Assembly (NCBI RefSeq): GCF_002514735.1 | Contig: NZ_NBWU01000004.1 | Span: forward strand, 434,001-498,000 | Direction: 5' to 3' | Origin: Sediminicola luteus | GTDB taxonomy: Bacteria > Bacteroidota > Bacteroidia > Flavobacteriales > Flavobacteriaceae | Length of the DNA stretch: 64,000 nt | Part shown: one piece after another, positions 9,523-17,795 of the stretch | How positions within the stretch are numbered: the stretch's first letter is position 1 | How the letters are laid out: each line of letters begins with the position of its first letter | The notes under the pieces: generated by a model | What the model was told of the DNA's origin: nothing | Databases searched by the model: none | What the model saw: the letters and a program-made list of their open reading frames with translations, nothing else | Made by a program: the position numbers and the translations under genes

Positions 9523-10722
9523 ATGAAGCCACCTAATTCTCCTTTTACAAAAGATCAATTATTACCTCAGGAAGAAACCTTGGAGGTATTGAAACAGAAG
9601 GGCGAATTATTTATTGGCATTCCCAAAGAAAACCAATACCAAGAAAAAAGGATTTGTCTCACCCCCGATGCCGTTAGTGCCATAGTGGCCAACGGGCATA
9701 GGGTACTGGTTGAAGCGGGTGCCGGTGAAGGATCTAGCTATACCGATCTAGAATATACCCAAGCAGGGGCCGAAGTGACCCGCGATACCAAAAAAGTATT
9801 AGGGTGCCCCTTGATCCTAAAAGTAGAGCCACCCACCCTTTCGGAAATAGAAATGATGGCGCCCCAGGCCATTATCATTTCCGCCCTTCAGATAAAAACA
9901 CAGCACAAGGACTATTTTAGTGTACTGGCCAAAAAAAGGATAACCGCCATAGCCTTTGAATATATCAAAGACGAAATGGGCAAATATCCGGCTATACGCT
10001 CTTCTAGTGAAATAGCTGGTTTGGCCGCCATATTGATTGCGGCTGAAACCTTGGCCGCCACCAACCAGGGTAACGGACTGCTCTTTGGTAACATTAGCGG
10101 GGTACCTCCTGCCGAGGTAGTTATTATTGGTGCCGGAACGGTAGGTGAATATGCAGCCCGTTCTGCTTTGGGATTGGGGGCCAGTGTTAAGGTCTTCGAT
10201 AATTCTTTGACCAAGTTGCGCAAGATTCAAACCAACTTGAACCGTACCATTTATACCTCTACGGTGCAACCCAAAAACCTTTCAAAGGCCTTGAGAAGGT
10301 GCGATGTTGCCATTGGTGCCACCCGGGGCGATGGTAGATCGCCCATTATGGTCAGTTCAGATATGGTCGAAAACATGAAAACCGGTGCGGTGATCATTGA
10401 CGTGAGTATCGATACCGGTGGCTGTTTTGAAACCAGTGAAGTTACCGATCACGACAACCCTACTTTCGAGAAATTCGGGGTAATACACTATGGGGTTCCG
10501 AACATCCCATCGCGATACCCGAAAACCTCTTCGCTTTCCATTTCCAATATCTTTACCCCCTATCTGTTAAAGGTCGGTGAAGAAGGCGGTTTGGAAAATG
10601 CATTACGGTTTGATCGTGGTTTACGAAGCGGATTGTATATGTACCACGGTATACTAACCAACAAAACCGTAGGCGAATGGTTCGACCTACCTTTTAGCGA
10701 TATCAATTTCCTTATTTTCTAG
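9523..10722 (+). CDS. ald: Alanine dehydrogenase
   Basis: Catalyses NAD-dependent interconversion of L-alanine with pyruvate and ammonia. The 399-residue protein has the AlaDH/PNT N-terminal domain (IGIPKENQYQEKRICLTP; VEAGAGEGSSYTDLEY; catalytic Lys in LILKVEPP) and an NAD-binding Rossmann domain (VVIIGAGTVGEYAARSALG, then a conserved Asp at the end of beta-2). It is about 25 residues longer at the N-terminus than the classical enzyme, as is usual in flavobacteria. The next gene starts 1 bp after its stop. Confidence 0.95.
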   Translation: MKPPNSPFTKDQLLPQEETLEVLKQKGELFIGIPKENQYQEKRICLTPDAVSAIVANGHRVLVEAGAGEGSSYTDLEYTQAGAEVTRDTKKVLGCPLILKVEPPTLSEIEMMAPQAIIISALQIKTQHKDYFSVLAKKRITAIAFEYIKDEMGKYPAIRSSSEIAGLAAILIAAETLAATNQGNGLLFGNISGVPPAEVVIIGAGTVGEYAARSALGLGASVKVFDNSLTKLRKIQTNLNRTIYTSTVQPKNLSKALRRCDVAIGATRGDGRSPIMVSSDMVENMKTGAVIIDVSIDTGGCFETSEVTDHDNPTFEKFGVIHYGVPNIPSRYPKTSSLSISNIFTPYLLKVGEEGGLENALRFDRGLRSGLYMYHGILTNKTVGEWFDLPFSDINFLIF

Positions 10723-10723
10723 T

Positions 10724-11116
10724 ATGCCCCTGATCAAAAGACTCGGATACTATTTGGGCGGATTTGCCATTGGCCTCATTTTCTTGGCTATTTTCCTGAA
10801 AAACAAAGCTGAAGAAACCGGAAGCAGTTTTTGTTACCTACCCAATTGTCGGGTGTTAAAGGAACTACGCTCCAAACCTTTGGCGATTACCCAAGCATCG
10901 AAGGCTAGTTTGCAATCAGCGCAATGGGACAGTATTCAAATTGCCTATATTCTTAATGAGGGAGCTGTAGATTTTTCAAAAAGCGACACCAAAAACGAGA
11001 CCTGTAAGACCTACCATATAAATGCCGAGGTAGAAACAAAACCAGCAGCCATGGTATTTAAAAACTGTAAGGACAGTGTGTATTTAGAATCCGTACGTTT
11101 TGATGCGGTGAATTAA
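10724..11116 (+). CDS. DUF4258-type protein with N-terminal membrane anchor
   Basis: A 130-residue product with one N-terminal hydrophobic helix (LGYYLGGFAIGLIFLAIFL, about residues 6-24) and an extracytoplasmic part containing FCYLPNCRVLKELRSKPL, as in DUF4258 proteins. Two further cysteines (near TCKTYHI and VFKNCKDS) could form a disulfide. It starts immediately downstream of ald and is surely in the same transcript; such proteins follow ald in related genomes. The function is unknown. Confidence 0.8.
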   Translation: MPLIKRLGYYLGGFAIGLIFLAIFLKNKAEETGSSFCYLPNCRVLKELRSKPLAITQASKASLQSAQWDSIQIAYILNEGAVDFSKSDTKNETCKTYHINAEVETKPAAMVFKNCKDSVYLESVRFDAVN

Positions 11117-11151
11117 CCTATCTGTAAACCAAAGCTTTAGAATACCAAATA

Positions 11152-11173
11152 AACGGTTGGGCCGTTAATTTTT
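11152..11173. terminator. Weak hairpin terminator between convergent genes
   Basis: Arms AACGG (11152-11156) and CCGTT (11162-11166) with a 5-nt loop, then AATTTTT. It lies between the ends of the DUF4258 gene and the proline dehydrogenase gene. The stem is only 5 bp. Confidence 0.4.
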
Positions 11174-11179
11174 ACCTGC

Positions 11180-12349
11180 TTAATCCAGCTTCCGTCTTTT
11201 TCTTTCGTTTTTGATCAAAAACAATTCGCGCGTGGTTTGTCCGGCCACCGAGGTATTCTCTTCGGCCCGTCTAATTAAATACGGCATCACATCCTTAACC
11301 GGTCCGAATGGTAAATATTTGGCCACATGATAGCCTTCTGCCGATAGGTTAAAGGAGATATGATCGCTCATACCATAAAGTTGACCGAAGAAAACCCTGG
11401 GGTCGTTATTTGCCAAGCCTTTGGCTTTCATAATTTCAATAAGCTTATAACAGCTTTCTTCGTTATGGGTGCCTGCAAAGATGACGATGCGACCCAAGTG
11501 CTCCATTATATAGGCCACCACTTCGTCAAAATTGACATCGGTTGCTTCCTTTGATGCGCAAATAGGACTTTTATAGCCTTGTTCCTCGGCACGCTCATTC
11601 TCTTTTTCCATATAGGCCCCGCGCACTACTTTCACCCCAATTACATAATTCCGGGTTTCAGCATCTTGTTGTAATTTTTTAAGGTAATCCAAGCGATCCC
11701 AACGATACAACTGCAGCGTATTGAAAACCACCGCCTTTTCCTTATTGTATTTGAACATCATGTCTTGTACCAAATCGTCGGCGGCATCTTGCATCCAACT
11801 TTCTTCTGCATCGATCAATAAAGCGATATCCATTTCATAAGCCCGTTTACAAGCCGCATCGAAACGCGCCACTACCCTTTCCCATTCTTCTTTTTCCGCG
11901 GTAGAAAGTACGTCTCCCTGACCAACTTTTTCATATAAGGCCAAACGACCTAAACCGGTGGGTTTAAACACCGCAAAAGGTATGGCCTCCATTTCCTTTA
12001 CATATTTAATGGTCTCAAGGGTCTTGGTAAGGGCAAAATCGAATTGGGCTTCTTCCTCTTTTCCCTCCACAGAATAATCGAGGACCGAGGACACCCCTTT
12101 TTCGAACATTTTTTCAATAACCGGGATACAGTCTTTTTCGGTTACCCCTCCACAAAAATGATCAAACACCGTGGCACGGATTAGGCCTTCGACAGGCAAA
12201 TGTGCTTTAATGGCAAAATTGGTAACGGCAGTACCAATGCGCACAAGCGGCTCATTGGCAATCAATTTGAATAAGAAATAGGCCCTTTCCAATTCCGAAT
12301 CGGACTTTAAGCTAAAAGCCGTTGCAGTATCCTCAAAAATACGTTTCAT
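11180..12349 (-). CDS. Proline dehydrogenase
   Basis: A monofunctional FAD-dependent proline dehydrogenase of about 389 residues, oxidising L-proline to pyrroline-5-carboxylate and feeding electrons to quinone. Barrel motifs are visible: FAVFKPTGLGR, DIALLIDAEESWMQDAADD, GVKVVRGAYMEKE, FAGTHNEES and the C-terminal YLIRRAEENTSVAGQ with its substrate-binding arginines. The frame is open to an ATG at 12391, but a TATATTTG promoter box at 12372-12379 lies downstream of it, so the ATG at 12349 (MKRIFEDTATAF) is the start. Divergent from aroB. Confidence 0.93.
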   Translation of the reverse strand: MKRIFEDTATAFSLKSDSELERAYFLFKLIANEPLVRIGTAVTNFAIKAHLPVEGLIRATVFDHFCGGVTEKDCIPVIEKMFEKGVSSVLDYSVEGKEEEAQFDFALTKTLETIKYVKEMEAIPFAVFKPTGLGRLALYEKVGQGDVLSTAEKEEWERVVARFDAACKRAYEMDIALLIDAEESWMQDAADDLVQDMMFKYNKEKAVVFNTLQLYRWDRLDYLKKLQQDAETRNYVIGVKVVRGAYMEKENERAEEQGYKSPICASKEATDVNFDEVVAYIMEHLGRIVIFAGTHNEESCYKLIEIMKAKGLANNDPRVFFGQLYGMSDHISFNLSAEGYHVAKYLPFGPVKDVMPYLIRRAEENTSVAGQTTRELFLIKNERKRRKLD

Positions 12350-12371
12350 TATTGCGAATTTGATAACGCCG

Positions 12372-12379
12372 CAAATATA
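12372..12379 (-). promoter_or_regulatory. -7 promoter box TATATTTG for proline dehydrogenase
   Basis: A perfect TAnnTTTG match on the minus strand, 22 nt before the ATG at 12349. It excludes the upstream in-frame ATG at 12391 as the start. Confidence 0.6.
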
Positions 12380-12442
12380 GGACGGCTTCATTTAATTTTT
12401 ACATAAAATACTTGTTATTTTGCCCTCTTAAAATCCGTAGTA

Positions 12443-13504
12443 ATGCAATCGATCTGTAGCCATACGAGTACTGTACATTTTGGGGAAACCGGGTATGCCG
12501 AAATTAACGGTCACTTGGCCAAAAGTAATTACTCTAGCGTTTTTGTTTTAGTCGATTCCAATACGCACGAACATTGTTTGGCCCCGTTTTTAAGTCAATT
12601 AGCGACCGATAGCCCCATAGAGGTTTTGGAAGTAGAGCCCGGGGAAGTAAACAAAACCTTGGAAACCTGTAACCAACTATGGTTGGCCCTATCGGAATTG
12701 GGTGCAGATCGCAAAAGCCTAATAATAAATTTGGGCGGAGGCGTAGTTACCGATATGGGCGGTTTTGTAGCTTCGGCCTTTAAAAGGGGTATCGATTTTA
12801 TAAACGTGCCCACTACCCTATTGTCAATGGTAGATGCTTCGGTAGGTGGTAAAACCGGTGTAGATCTTGGGCCCTTGAAAAACCAGATCGGCACAATAAG
12901 CCAACCAGTAATGGTTTTGGTAGACCCTATTTATTTACAAACTTTAGACCAGCGACAAAAAACCAGTGGTTTTGCCGAAATGCTAAAACATGGTTTAATC
13001 AAAGATGCCAACTATTGGGCCAGCTTAAAACCAGGTATACCCGAAAAACTCACAGAAAGCATACATCATTCGGTTGCCATTAAAAATGAGGTGGTAACCC
13101 AAGACCCGACCGAACAAGGTTTGCGCAAGATTTTGAATTTTGGTCATACTTTGGGGCATGCCGTAGAATCGTACTTTTTGGAAAGTGAGGCCCATGAAAC
13201 CTTATTACACGGCGAGGCCATTGCCGTGGGTATGGTTATGGAAGCCTATTTATCGTATAAGCTTTGTGGCCTTCCCTGGTCTGATTGCGAAGAGATAAAG
13301 ACCACCTTTAAGGCCCATTTTGGCAGTATAGCCTTTGAAGCTGAGGATATTGAAAAAATATTGGGCTATTTAAAATTCGACAAGAAAAACAGTCATGGTA
13401 AGGTAAAATTTGCCCTCTTAAAGGCCATTGGTGATACCCAATGGGATATAGAGGTACCCCAAGACCTGCTACTCGAATCGATCACATACTACGAAAAAGT
13501 TTAA
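12443..13504 (+). CDS. aroB: 3-dehydroquinate synthase
   Basis: Second step of the shikimate pathway: NAD- and metal-dependent conversion of DAHP to 3-dehydroquinate in the cytosol. The 353-residue protein shows GGGVVTDMGGFVAS, the SVGGKTGVDLG substrate loop, and metal-site motifs FAEMLKHGLI, NFGHTLGHAVE and LLHGEAIAVGMVME. Length is typical. It is transcribed away from proline dehydrogenase from a shared region of about 90 bp, which holds a near-consensus box (TTATTTTG) on this strand. Confidence 0.95.
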   Translation: MQSICSHTSTVHFGETGYAEINGHLAKSNYSSVFVLVDSNTHEHCLAPFLSQLATDSPIEVLEVEPGEVNKTLETCNQLWLALSELGADRKSLIINLGGGVVTDMGGFVASAFKRGIDFINVPTTLLSMVDASVGGKTGVDLGPLKNQIGTISQPVMVLVDPIYLQTLDQRQKTSGFAEMLKHGLIKDANYWASLKPGIPEKLTESIHHSVAIKNEVVTQDPTEQGLRKILNFGHTLGHAVESYFLESEAHETLLHGEAIAVGMVMEAYLSYKLCGLPWSDCEEIKTTFKAHFGSIAFEAEDIEKILGYLKFDKKNSHGKVKFALLKAIGDTQWDIEVPQDLLLESITYYEKV

Positions 13505-13599
13505 GTACACCTACTTTTTTCCCGGCTTTACAACTCTTTAGATCCAAGTGTTGTTTAATATTCTAGTTTTAGGTCAGTAAGCAACCTAAACCATTGAAT

Positions 13600-13911
13600 A
13601 TGAAACGCAAACTAGTAGACTACAAAAAGCTCGACCATCAAATCGCCAACTTATTATTGGAGAATTATCCGCATGGGTATGGGGATAGCGATATCATCTC
13701 CTTTAAAAATGCCAGTGGCGAAATCATAGAAGCCGTAGAGGTACGCACTAACGATACCATTTATATGGTAAAGATCAGTCAGAGCCTTACCTATTTCATC
13801 GATAACTTCGATGCTACCGTAGCCAATGAATTGAATAAGGAAGCCAAGGCAAAAACCGCAGCCAAAGCCGCCTTGGAAAAAGAACATGGGGAAACAGACC
13901 TTTTGAATTAG
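13600..13911 (+). CDS. Conserved hypothetical protein, 103 residues
   Basis: I do not recognise a domain with a known function. The sequence starts MKRKLVDYKKLDHQIANLLL, contains a short beta-rich centre (IEAVEVRTNDTIYMVKIS) and ends in a Lys/Ala/Glu helix (NKEAKAKTAAKAALEKEHGE). The frame is open two codons further up to a TTG at 13594, but the ATG at 13600 is the better start. It is probably cytosolic: no signal peptide or membrane segment. A hairpin terminator follows, and the converging gene on the other strand encodes an Lrp-type regulator. Confidence 0.75.
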   Translation: MKRKLVDYKKLDHQIANLLLENYPHGYGDSDIISFKNASGEIIEAVEVRTNDTIYMVKISQSLTYFIDNFDATVANELNKEAKAKTAAKAALEKEHGETDLLN

Positions 13912-13936
13912 CCAAACCATTCCCATCTATAAAGAA

Positions 13937-13966
13937 AGGGCGATCCGAATGGACCGCCCTTTTTTA
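13937..13966 (+). terminator. Terminator between convergent genes
   Basis: Arms GGGCGATCC (13938-13946) and GGACCGCCC (13951-13959) pair with one A/C mismatch around a 4-nt loop, followed by TTTTTT. It terminates the plus-strand gene; it could also help stop the Lrp gene on the other strand, though the A tract on that side is weak. Confidence 0.8.
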
Positions 13967-13985
13967 TTCGGTATAACCTGATAAA

Positions 13986-14468
13986 TCAAATTTCGTTGAA
14001 GATGGTATGCATCAAACGTTTTTTATCGTTTATGCTCTCCTCAAGCGAAATCATGGTTTCCGTTCTACTGATACCATCGATATCATCTATTTTAAAGATG
14101 ATGTTTTTAGCGTGTGTGGTATCCCGGGCCCTGATCTTACAGAAAATATTGAATTTACCCGTTGTGATATGGGCAACCGTTACATTAGGAATATCTTCCA
14201 AACGTTGGATTACAAATTTGGTTTGATGGGTCTTCTCAAGAAAAATACCAACATAAGCGATAAAGCTGTACCCCAATTTATGATAATCGAGGGTTAGGGA
14301 AGAACCACGGATAATTCCGGCTTCCTCCATTTTTTTCACCCGAACATGCACCGTACCGGCCGAAATCAATAACTTTTTCGCTATATCGGTAAAAGGAGTA
14401 CGCGTATTATCAATAAGCATATCCAATATCTGGTGATCTATCTCGTCCAACTTAACTGCCTTACTCAT
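13986..14468 (-). CDS. Lrp/AsnC family transcriptional regulator
   Basis: The 160-residue protein has an N-terminal winged helix-turn-helix (LDEIDHQILDMLIDNTRTPFTDIAKKLLISAGTVHVRVKKMEEAGII) and a C-terminal RAM ligand-binding domain (YVGIFLEKTHQTKFVIQRLEDIPNVTVAHITTGKFNIFCKI...). Lrp-type regulators form octamers or dimers that sense amino acids. The target is not identifiable here; it stands alone between a converging gene and an M14 peptidase gene on the same strand. Its TAATTTTG promoter box is at 14486-14493. Confidence 0.93.
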   Translation of the reverse strand: MSKAVKLDEIDHQILDMLIDNTRTPFTDIAKKLLISAGTVHVRVKKMEEAGIIRGSSLTLDYHKLGYSFIAYVGIFLEKTHQTKFVIQRLEDIPNVTVAHITTGKFNIFCKIRARDTTHAKNIIFKIDDIDGISRTETMISLEESINDKKRLMHTIFNEI

Positions 14469-14485
14469 ATTGAAAGAATTTTAGG

Positions 14486-14493
14486 CAAAATTA
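14486..14493 (-). promoter_or_regulatory. -7 promoter box TAATTTTG for the Lrp-family gene
   Basis: A perfect TAnnTTTG match on the minus strand, 17 nt before the ATG. It shows that the Lrp gene is not merely read through from the M14 peptidase gene. Confidence 0.6.
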
Positions 14494-14561
14494 AAAAAAT
14501 GCGGAATAAAATGTAAAAGAAATTAGATTTTTTTGAAAATAACTCAATAAACAAGTCATTT

Positions 14562-15674
14562 TTAATCGATTCCGTATTGCTCAATAAGGCGGCTCAAACG
14601 TTTGAAACGGGAAATTTCGAGCCTATCAGCATTTTCAGCGGCGTTTAGCTGCTTATGGCCATAAAACCCCGTTACATCCCCTTTTTTCATTATTTGAGGT
14701 ACGAAATCAACAGCTTCGTTTACTAATTCCTCTTTAAACAGTATGGCCAAATCGACATTCTTCGGAATGTTTTTATTCAATTCATGGGCATTTGAAACGA
14801 TAATATCCACAAAGCACTTCCCATTTTCCGGAATGGCCAGATAATCTGTCACACTATAATTTAGGAAGCTTTTATCGATTATGGCGCGTAATCCAGCCAA
14901 CAAGGCTCGAAAAATCAATTCTCGGGTCTTGGTTCTGTTATAATCATTCGGAAAATGCCCGGCTTCGAACAAAATCGTAGGCACTCCGGCCATCATAAAT
15001 GCGTCCCCGACACAATTGGCATTGAATCCGTCGTCATACCTACCTACCCCTTTAGGAATAAACCGATACAATTCTTCAGTCATAAGAGCGATAAGTTGCA
15101 TGGCCGTTTTGCGATGCTCGTTTAAACTACGCGCTTCGTCAAAAGCTGGTGCTAAAAAAGAAACCGTGGCCGGAACGGCAGATTGCCCCACACTAAATAT
15201 GGTACGCTGACCATGTAGGTTAAAACAAAAGTCAGGTTGGAAACTTTCAAAGACCTTTCTCAAGAGCTGGCTTTCCACTTGAGTCCTTTTTTGGGAGTCA
15301 CGGTTCAAATCGACCTGATTGGCGTTTAACCGGGTGTATTTTTTGGCCCCGTCAGGACTCAAAATGGGAATAATATATAATTTACAATTGGAAACTATTA
15401 TGTTTTTGACCTCTGCATCATATTGTAACAAATGTAACAAGTCAATTAGGGCCTTGGTCGTGGTAGATTCGTTGCCGTGCATTTGGGACCACATTAGCAC
15501 TTTGGTAGGCCCTTCGCCAAATTCTAGTCCATAGATAGGGCGTTGCTGTTCTGAATAACCGATAATATGGGTTGAAACATCAATTTTAAGGCGATTTAAG
15601 GCAATTTCTAGGTATTCTAGGGGAAAGTAACGGTCTAAGGTAATATCGAGCGCATAAGGCGTGTATTCCATCAT
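14562..15674 (-). CDS. M14-type zinc carboxypeptidase
   Basis: The 370-residue protein matches the M14 peptidase superfamily. The zinc motif HxxE is MWSQMHGNESTTT, the third ligand is in FCFNLHGQR, a substrate-binding Asn-Arg is in VDLNRDSQKR, and the catalytic Glu is likely in PTILFEAGHFPND. The C-terminal 100 residues form a beta-rich extra domain. No signal peptide is visible, so it may act in the cytoplasm on peptides, for example cell-wall or dietary peptides; the substrate is unknown. Two in-frame ATG codons lie at the start (15674 and 15671). Confidence 0.87.
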   Translation of the reverse strand: MMEYTPYALDITLDRYFPLEYLEIALNRLKIDVSTHIIGYSEQQRPIYGLEFGEGPTKVLMWSQMHGNESTTTKALIDLLHLLQYDAEVKNIIVSNCKLYIIPILSPDGAKKYTRLNANQVDLNRDSQKRTQVESQLLRKVFESFQPDFCFNLHGQRTIFSVGQSAVPATVSFLAPAFDEARSLNEHRKTAMQLIALMTEELYRFIPKGVGRYDDGFNANCVGDAFMMAGVPTILFEAGHFPNDYNRTKTRELIFRALLAGLRAIIDKSFLNYSVTDYLAIPENGKCFVDIIVSNAHELNKNIPKNVDLAILFKEELVNEAVDFVPQIMKKGDVTGFYGHKQLNAAENADRLEISRFKRLSRLIEQYGID

Positions 15675-15762
15675 TGGATAAGGTTTGATACGTATCAGGG
15701 TTAGGCTGCAAAGCTATAAACCAATTCATTTACAAATGTAGCAAAGGAATATTTCAAAAATG

Positions 15763-15781
15763 TTACAATTGTATATTGTAA
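15763..15781. promoter_or_regulatory. Palindromic operator candidate 1 (TTACAAT-N5-ATTGTAA)
   Basis: Perfect 7-bp arms TTACAAT (15763-15769) and ATTGTAA (15775-15781) separated by 5 bp. The symmetry and spacing suit a dimeric HTH regulator. It is nearer to the M14 peptidase start than to the XRE gene. Confidence 0.5.
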
Positions 15782-15920
15782 ATCGGGAAGGAAATTCTTG
15801 ATCAGCTACCAAAGTTGTGTCCATATTTACGATCGTTACATGGTATTTATATCTACTACTCAATCTATTGTATATCACATCATTAACACGTATTCATTGA
15901 ATGATTAAATTATATCTGCA

Positions 15921-15939
15921 TTACAATTCTATTTTGTAA
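15921..15939. promoter_or_regulatory. Palindromic operator candidate 2 (TTACAAT-N5-TTTGTAA)
   Basis: The same site as at 15763 with one arm mismatch and identical spacing, about 43 bp before the XRE-family start codon. A further ATTGTAA half site abuts it (15940-15946). Confidence 0.5.
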
Positions 15940-15981
15940 ATTGTAAATTACACCCTATTTTGCTACAAAATACGGTTTACA

Positions 15982-16449
15982 ATGATAAATTACGAGGAAT
16001 TGGTAAAACGCCTTGGGGTGTTGATGAGCTACTACAATCTCAGTGCCTCTGCATTCGCGGACAAGGTTGGCGTGCAACGTTCCAGCATTTCACATTTGTT
16101 ATCAGGCCGTAACAGACCCAGTTTAGAGTTCGTTACCAAGGTAGTGAGTACTTTTCCGGAGGTAAACCTATATTGGTTGCTTAACGGTAAGGGTAGTTTT
16201 CCTTCTGAGGATGGTGCCCCACCCGCCCAAACCAGCCTTCCGTTATCCGAAAAGGCCCCGCTCCCCCAACCCACAGTCGAAAAATCGACCCCATCGGAAC
16301 CTAAAACGCCGACCCAAAAACCAAAATCCGTCGAAAAACCAATCCCCACCCCTATCAAAAAGCGTGTTGGTACCAACAAAACCATTGAACGCATCGTTAT
16401 TTTCTATTCCGACGGTAGTTTTGAAGCCTATACCGAAGATCGTTCATAA
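15982..16449 (+). CDS. XRE-family helix-turn-helix regulator
   Basis: The 155-residue protein has an N-terminal HTH_3 domain in residues 1-70 (LGVLMSYYNLSASAFADKVGVQRSSISHLLSGRNRPSLEFV; recognition helix around VQRSSISHLLSG), followed by YWLLNGKGSF. The middle (about residues 80-130) is a Pro/Lys/Thr-rich disordered linker, and the last 25 residues form a short conserved beta segment (NKTIERIVIFYSDGSFEAY). Two palindromic sites in the preceding 220 bp suggest autoregulation. The two following genes (lipoprotein, TerC) are on the same strand 50 bp downstream. Confidence 0.88.
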   Translation: MINYEELVKRLGVLMSYYNLSASAFADKVGVQRSSISHLLSGRNRPSLEFVTKVVSTFPEVNLYWLLNGKGSFPSEDGAPPAQTSLPLSEKAPLPQPTVEKSTPSEPKTPTQKPKSVEKPIPTPIKKRVGTNKTIERIVIFYSDGSFEAYTEDRS

Positions 16450-16500
16450 AATTAAGTCACTTTTTTTCCTACAAGCATACGAAATGCCTTAATTTGGGGT

Positions 16501-16878
16501 ATGATCAAGAATACCCTTTCCCTACTCACGGGATTATTACTTACGGCCTGTTATTCCCCAAATCGGAATTGTACCGATTTTGCCACGGGAACCTTTGAAT
16601 TCGAATACGAAATTGACGGAAATACCAAAAAAGCAACCTTTAAGCGTGACTTGAAGTACAGCGTAGATTATTTTGACAACCAAATAGATAGCTCCACCGT
16701 TAGATGGTTAAATGATTGTGAGTTCGTACTCACTCCTTTAGACGGTAAACAAACGGCCATACATTACAAAATCTTGTCTACCACCTCCGATAGTTACCTC
16801 TTCGAATATAAACGGGCCGTAAAACAAGCCCATAAAAAACAACTGGTCAAACGCGGAACCGCAACAAAAATCGATTAA
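16501..16878 (+). CDS. Predicted lipoprotein, 125 residues
   Basis: A signal peptide with lipobox LLTAC (about residues 13-17) precedes a small beta-rich domain (FATGTFEFEYEIDGNTKKATFKR; SSTVRWLNDCEFVLTPL; a basic C-terminus). Relatives in flavobacterial databases are often labelled DNA topoisomerase IV; the sequence has nothing of a topoisomerase, so I treat that label as a propagated error. It lies 3 bp before the TerC gene, so the two are co-expressed. The function is unknown. Confidence 0.82.
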   Translation: MIKNTLSLLTGLLLTACYSPNRNCTDFATGTFEFEYEIDGNTKKATFKRDLKYSVDYFDNQIDSSTVRWLNDCEFVLTPLDGKQTAIHYKILSTTSDSYLFEYKRAVKQAHKKQLVKRGTATKID

Positions 16879-16881
16879 ATT

Positions 16882-17685
16882 ATGTTTGAGATCTTTTCGA
16901 GTCCAGATGCTTGGATGGCATTGCTAACCCTCACCTTTCTAGAAATCGTTCTGGGTATAGACAATATCATATTTATTTCTATCGCCGCCGGTAAATTAGA
17001 GCCTTCGCAACGTAAAAAGGCGACCAATATCGGACTCATACTGGCCATGGTCATGCGTATCGTACTCTTATTCGGTATATCGCTATTGACCACCATGAAA
17101 AAACCATTCTGGTTCCTGGACGAATCCTGGATACATGGCGGTATCAGTGGTCAGGCCCTGATTTTATTCGCGGGCGGACTCTTCCTTTTATACAAGAGTA
17201 CCAAGGAGATACACGAAAAAATCGAAGATAAAGGACACGACGAACGCGAGGTGACCAAAAGCCGGTCTACCTCTTTGAGCAACGCTATTGTACAGATAAC
17301 CATTATCAATATCGTATTCTCCTTCGACTCCATTTTAACGGCCATCGGTATGACCAACGGTATTTCGCCCAACCCCAACGACGCCTTGATATTAATGGTT
17401 GTTGCCGTTGTTATTTCTGTGATAATCATGATGTTATTCGCTAATCCGGTTGGTGAATTCGTTAACAAACACCCTTCAATACAAGTATTGGGATTATCAT
17501 TTTTGATTTTGATCGGTTTTATGCTTATTGCAGAAGCCGCCCACATATCGCATTTGGTGGTATTCGACAACGAGGTAGGCGCCATACCTAAAGGCTACCT
17601 TTACTTTGCCATAACCTTCTCGCTTATGGTCGAGTTTTTGAATATGCGTGTACGTAAAAAGAAAATTAAAGAACCGGAAGCATAA
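16882..17685 (+). CDS. TerC-family integral membrane protein
   Basis: A 267-residue protein with about seven membrane helices and the two conserved acidic TerC motifs, LEIVLGIDNIIFIS near residue 20 and VFSFDSILTAIGM near residue 150. Between them is a charged cytoplasmic loop (EIHEKIEDKGHDEREVTKSR). TerC proteins are linked to tellurite resistance and metal (manganese) export that protects exported proteins. It follows the lipoprotein gene by 3 bp; a terminator lies 25 bp after its stop. Confidence 0.92.
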   Translation: MFEIFSSPDAWMALLTLTFLEIVLGIDNIIFISIAAGKLEPSQRKKATNIGLILAMVMRIVLLFGISLLTTMKKPFWFLDESWIHGGISGQALILFAGGLFLLYKSTKEIHEKIEDKGHDEREVTKSRSTSLSNAIVQITIINIVFSFDSILTAIGMTNGISPNPNDALILMVVAVVISVIIMMLFANPVGEFVNKHPSIQVLGLSFLILIGFMLIAEAAHISHLVVFDNEVGAIPKGYLYFAITFSLMVEFLNMRVRKKKIKEPEA

Positions 17686-17709
17686 GATTTGACAAACCAA
17701 ATAAAAAAT

Positions 17710-17733
17710 CCAATCGTTTTGATTGGCTTTTTT
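17710..17733 (+). terminator. Terminator after the TerC gene
   Basis: Arms CCAATC (17710-17715) and GATTGG (17721-17726) with a 5-nt loop, then CTTTTTT. Confidence 0.75.
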
Positions 17734-17795
17734 ATACATCAGTGGTTTTCTTTAAGATATATCACATTATTAAAAGTTTAACTTCAAATGTAATT

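Larger units (their letters stand above)
15675..15981. promoter_or_regulatory. Control region between the M14 peptidase and the XRE regulator
   Basis: About 300 bp of AT-rich DNA between divergent genes, without an ORF. It holds two copies of a 19-bp palindrome (15763-15781 and 15921-15939) and extra half sites near the XRE start, including one that overlaps the start codon (15977-15983). Confidence 0.6.

Noticed and set aside
9817-10269. Antisense frames inside ald
   Set aside because: They are shadows of the strongly conserved alanine dehydrogenase frame.
12350-12391. Longer N-terminus for proline dehydrogenase
   Set aside because: A TATATTTG promoter box lies inside this stretch, and family alignment starts at MKRIFEDTATAF.
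16032-16394. Long antisense ORF over the XRE regulator gene (Gly/Ser-rich product)
   Set aside because: It mirrors the Pro/Ser/Thr-rich linker of the plus-strand gene; the plus-strand protein has a clear HTH domain and the antisense product has no recognisable domain.
16501-16878. DNA topoisomerase IV (label common for relatives)
   Set aside because: The sequence is a 125-residue lipoprotein without any topoisomerase motif; the true topo IV genes are at 19081-23598.
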